64,000 nt of DNA from Robinsoniella peoriensis. GTDB taxonomy: Bacteria; Bacillota; Clostridia; Lachnospirales; Lachnospiraceae. The notes beneath the pieces were generated by a model. It had not been told where the DNA came from and searched no databases. It saw only the letters and a list, made by a program, of their open reading frames with translations. Position numbers and translations under genes: made by a program. Shown here in pieces: positions 63,864 to 64,000 of this stretch (the stretch's first letter is position 1; every line of letters begins with the position of its first letter). The DNA is taken from positions 1 through 64,000 of the forward strand of contig NZ_JTGN01000015.1 in the NCBI RefSeq assembly GCF_000797495.1, written 5' to 3'.

Positions 63864-64000
63864 TTTTTCATCCTCCTAAAAATTTACGCTCGCCCCGCGA
63901 GTATTGTTTTTTACTGTCTTAACTATGTTGACAGTATACTAAAGAAGCCTATTTCCCGCCATACCATAATTGAACAAAGATTTTATGTTACCCTTGTAAA

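Overview
The window is from a low-to-moderate GC Gram-positive anaerobe, most likely a gut Lachnospiraceae bacterium (inference). The grounds are strong AGGAGG-type ribosome sites, sigma-A promoters with 17-bp spacers, U-tailed hairpin terminators, YesM/YesN-type two-component systems, CUT1-type sugar-binding lipoproteins and a very glycosidase-rich content. No tRNA, rRNA, CRISPR array or phage module was seen.

Layout. 1-4.9 kb: an insertion-sequence end that truncates a sugar-binding lipoprotein gene, a GH127 beta-L-arabinofuranosidase, and their LacI regulator with an unusual operator array. 5.1-9.1 kb: a TetR-alpha-amylase-branching enzyme operon behind a consensus promoter overlapped by a palindromic operator. 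9.1-11.9 kb: a large TPR/acidic/AAA protein. 11.97-12.69 kb: about 720 bases with no ORF, bounded by an extended-consensus promoter and an intrinsic terminator and rich in long helices, read here as a large structured non-coding RNA. 12.8-22.0 kb: an AraC regulator divergent from a beta-glucuronidase cluster (GUS, GPH symporter, HAD hydrolase, GH3, second GH2). 22.1-25.2 kb: CutC, a 57-residue acidic protein, and a YtrA-type GntR regulator with a DUF5808 membrane protein. 25.2-37.9 kb: secreted GH78 and GH106 alpha-L-rhamnosidases, an orphan binding lipoprotein and a divergent YesMN-type two-component system. 38-44 kb: CyuA and a Gld-type ABC system. 44.2-49.1 kb: aconitase with a CdaR-like regulator and small unknown proteins. 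49.2-61.7 kb: a second YesMN-type system, two very large secreted enzymes ending in dockerins, and a surface-anchored cohesin protein. 62-64 kb: an MgtC/SapB protein and an MsmX/UgpC-type sugar ABC ATPase.

The most striking system is at 49-61.7 kb. A GH30 enzyme resembling endo-beta-1,6-galactanases and a GH43 enzyme resembling exo-beta-1,3-galactanases both end in canonical two-repeat dockerins. The next gene encodes a single cohesin with a Gly/Asn/Ser linker and a C-terminal membrane/sorting segment. This looks like a minimal surface enzyme complex for type II arabinogalactan (AGPs, gum arabic-like polymers). The rhamnosidases, beta-glucuronidase and arabinofuranosidase elsewhere in the window fit the Rha-GlcA-Gal and Ara decorations of such polymers, so much of the window may serve one substrate class. 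That link is inference.

Regulatory sequence is unusually legible. It includes a LacI operator pair plus a 16-bp tandem array, two different direct-repeat activator elements for the two YesN-type regulators, and perfect palindromes overlapping the TetR and GntR promoters.
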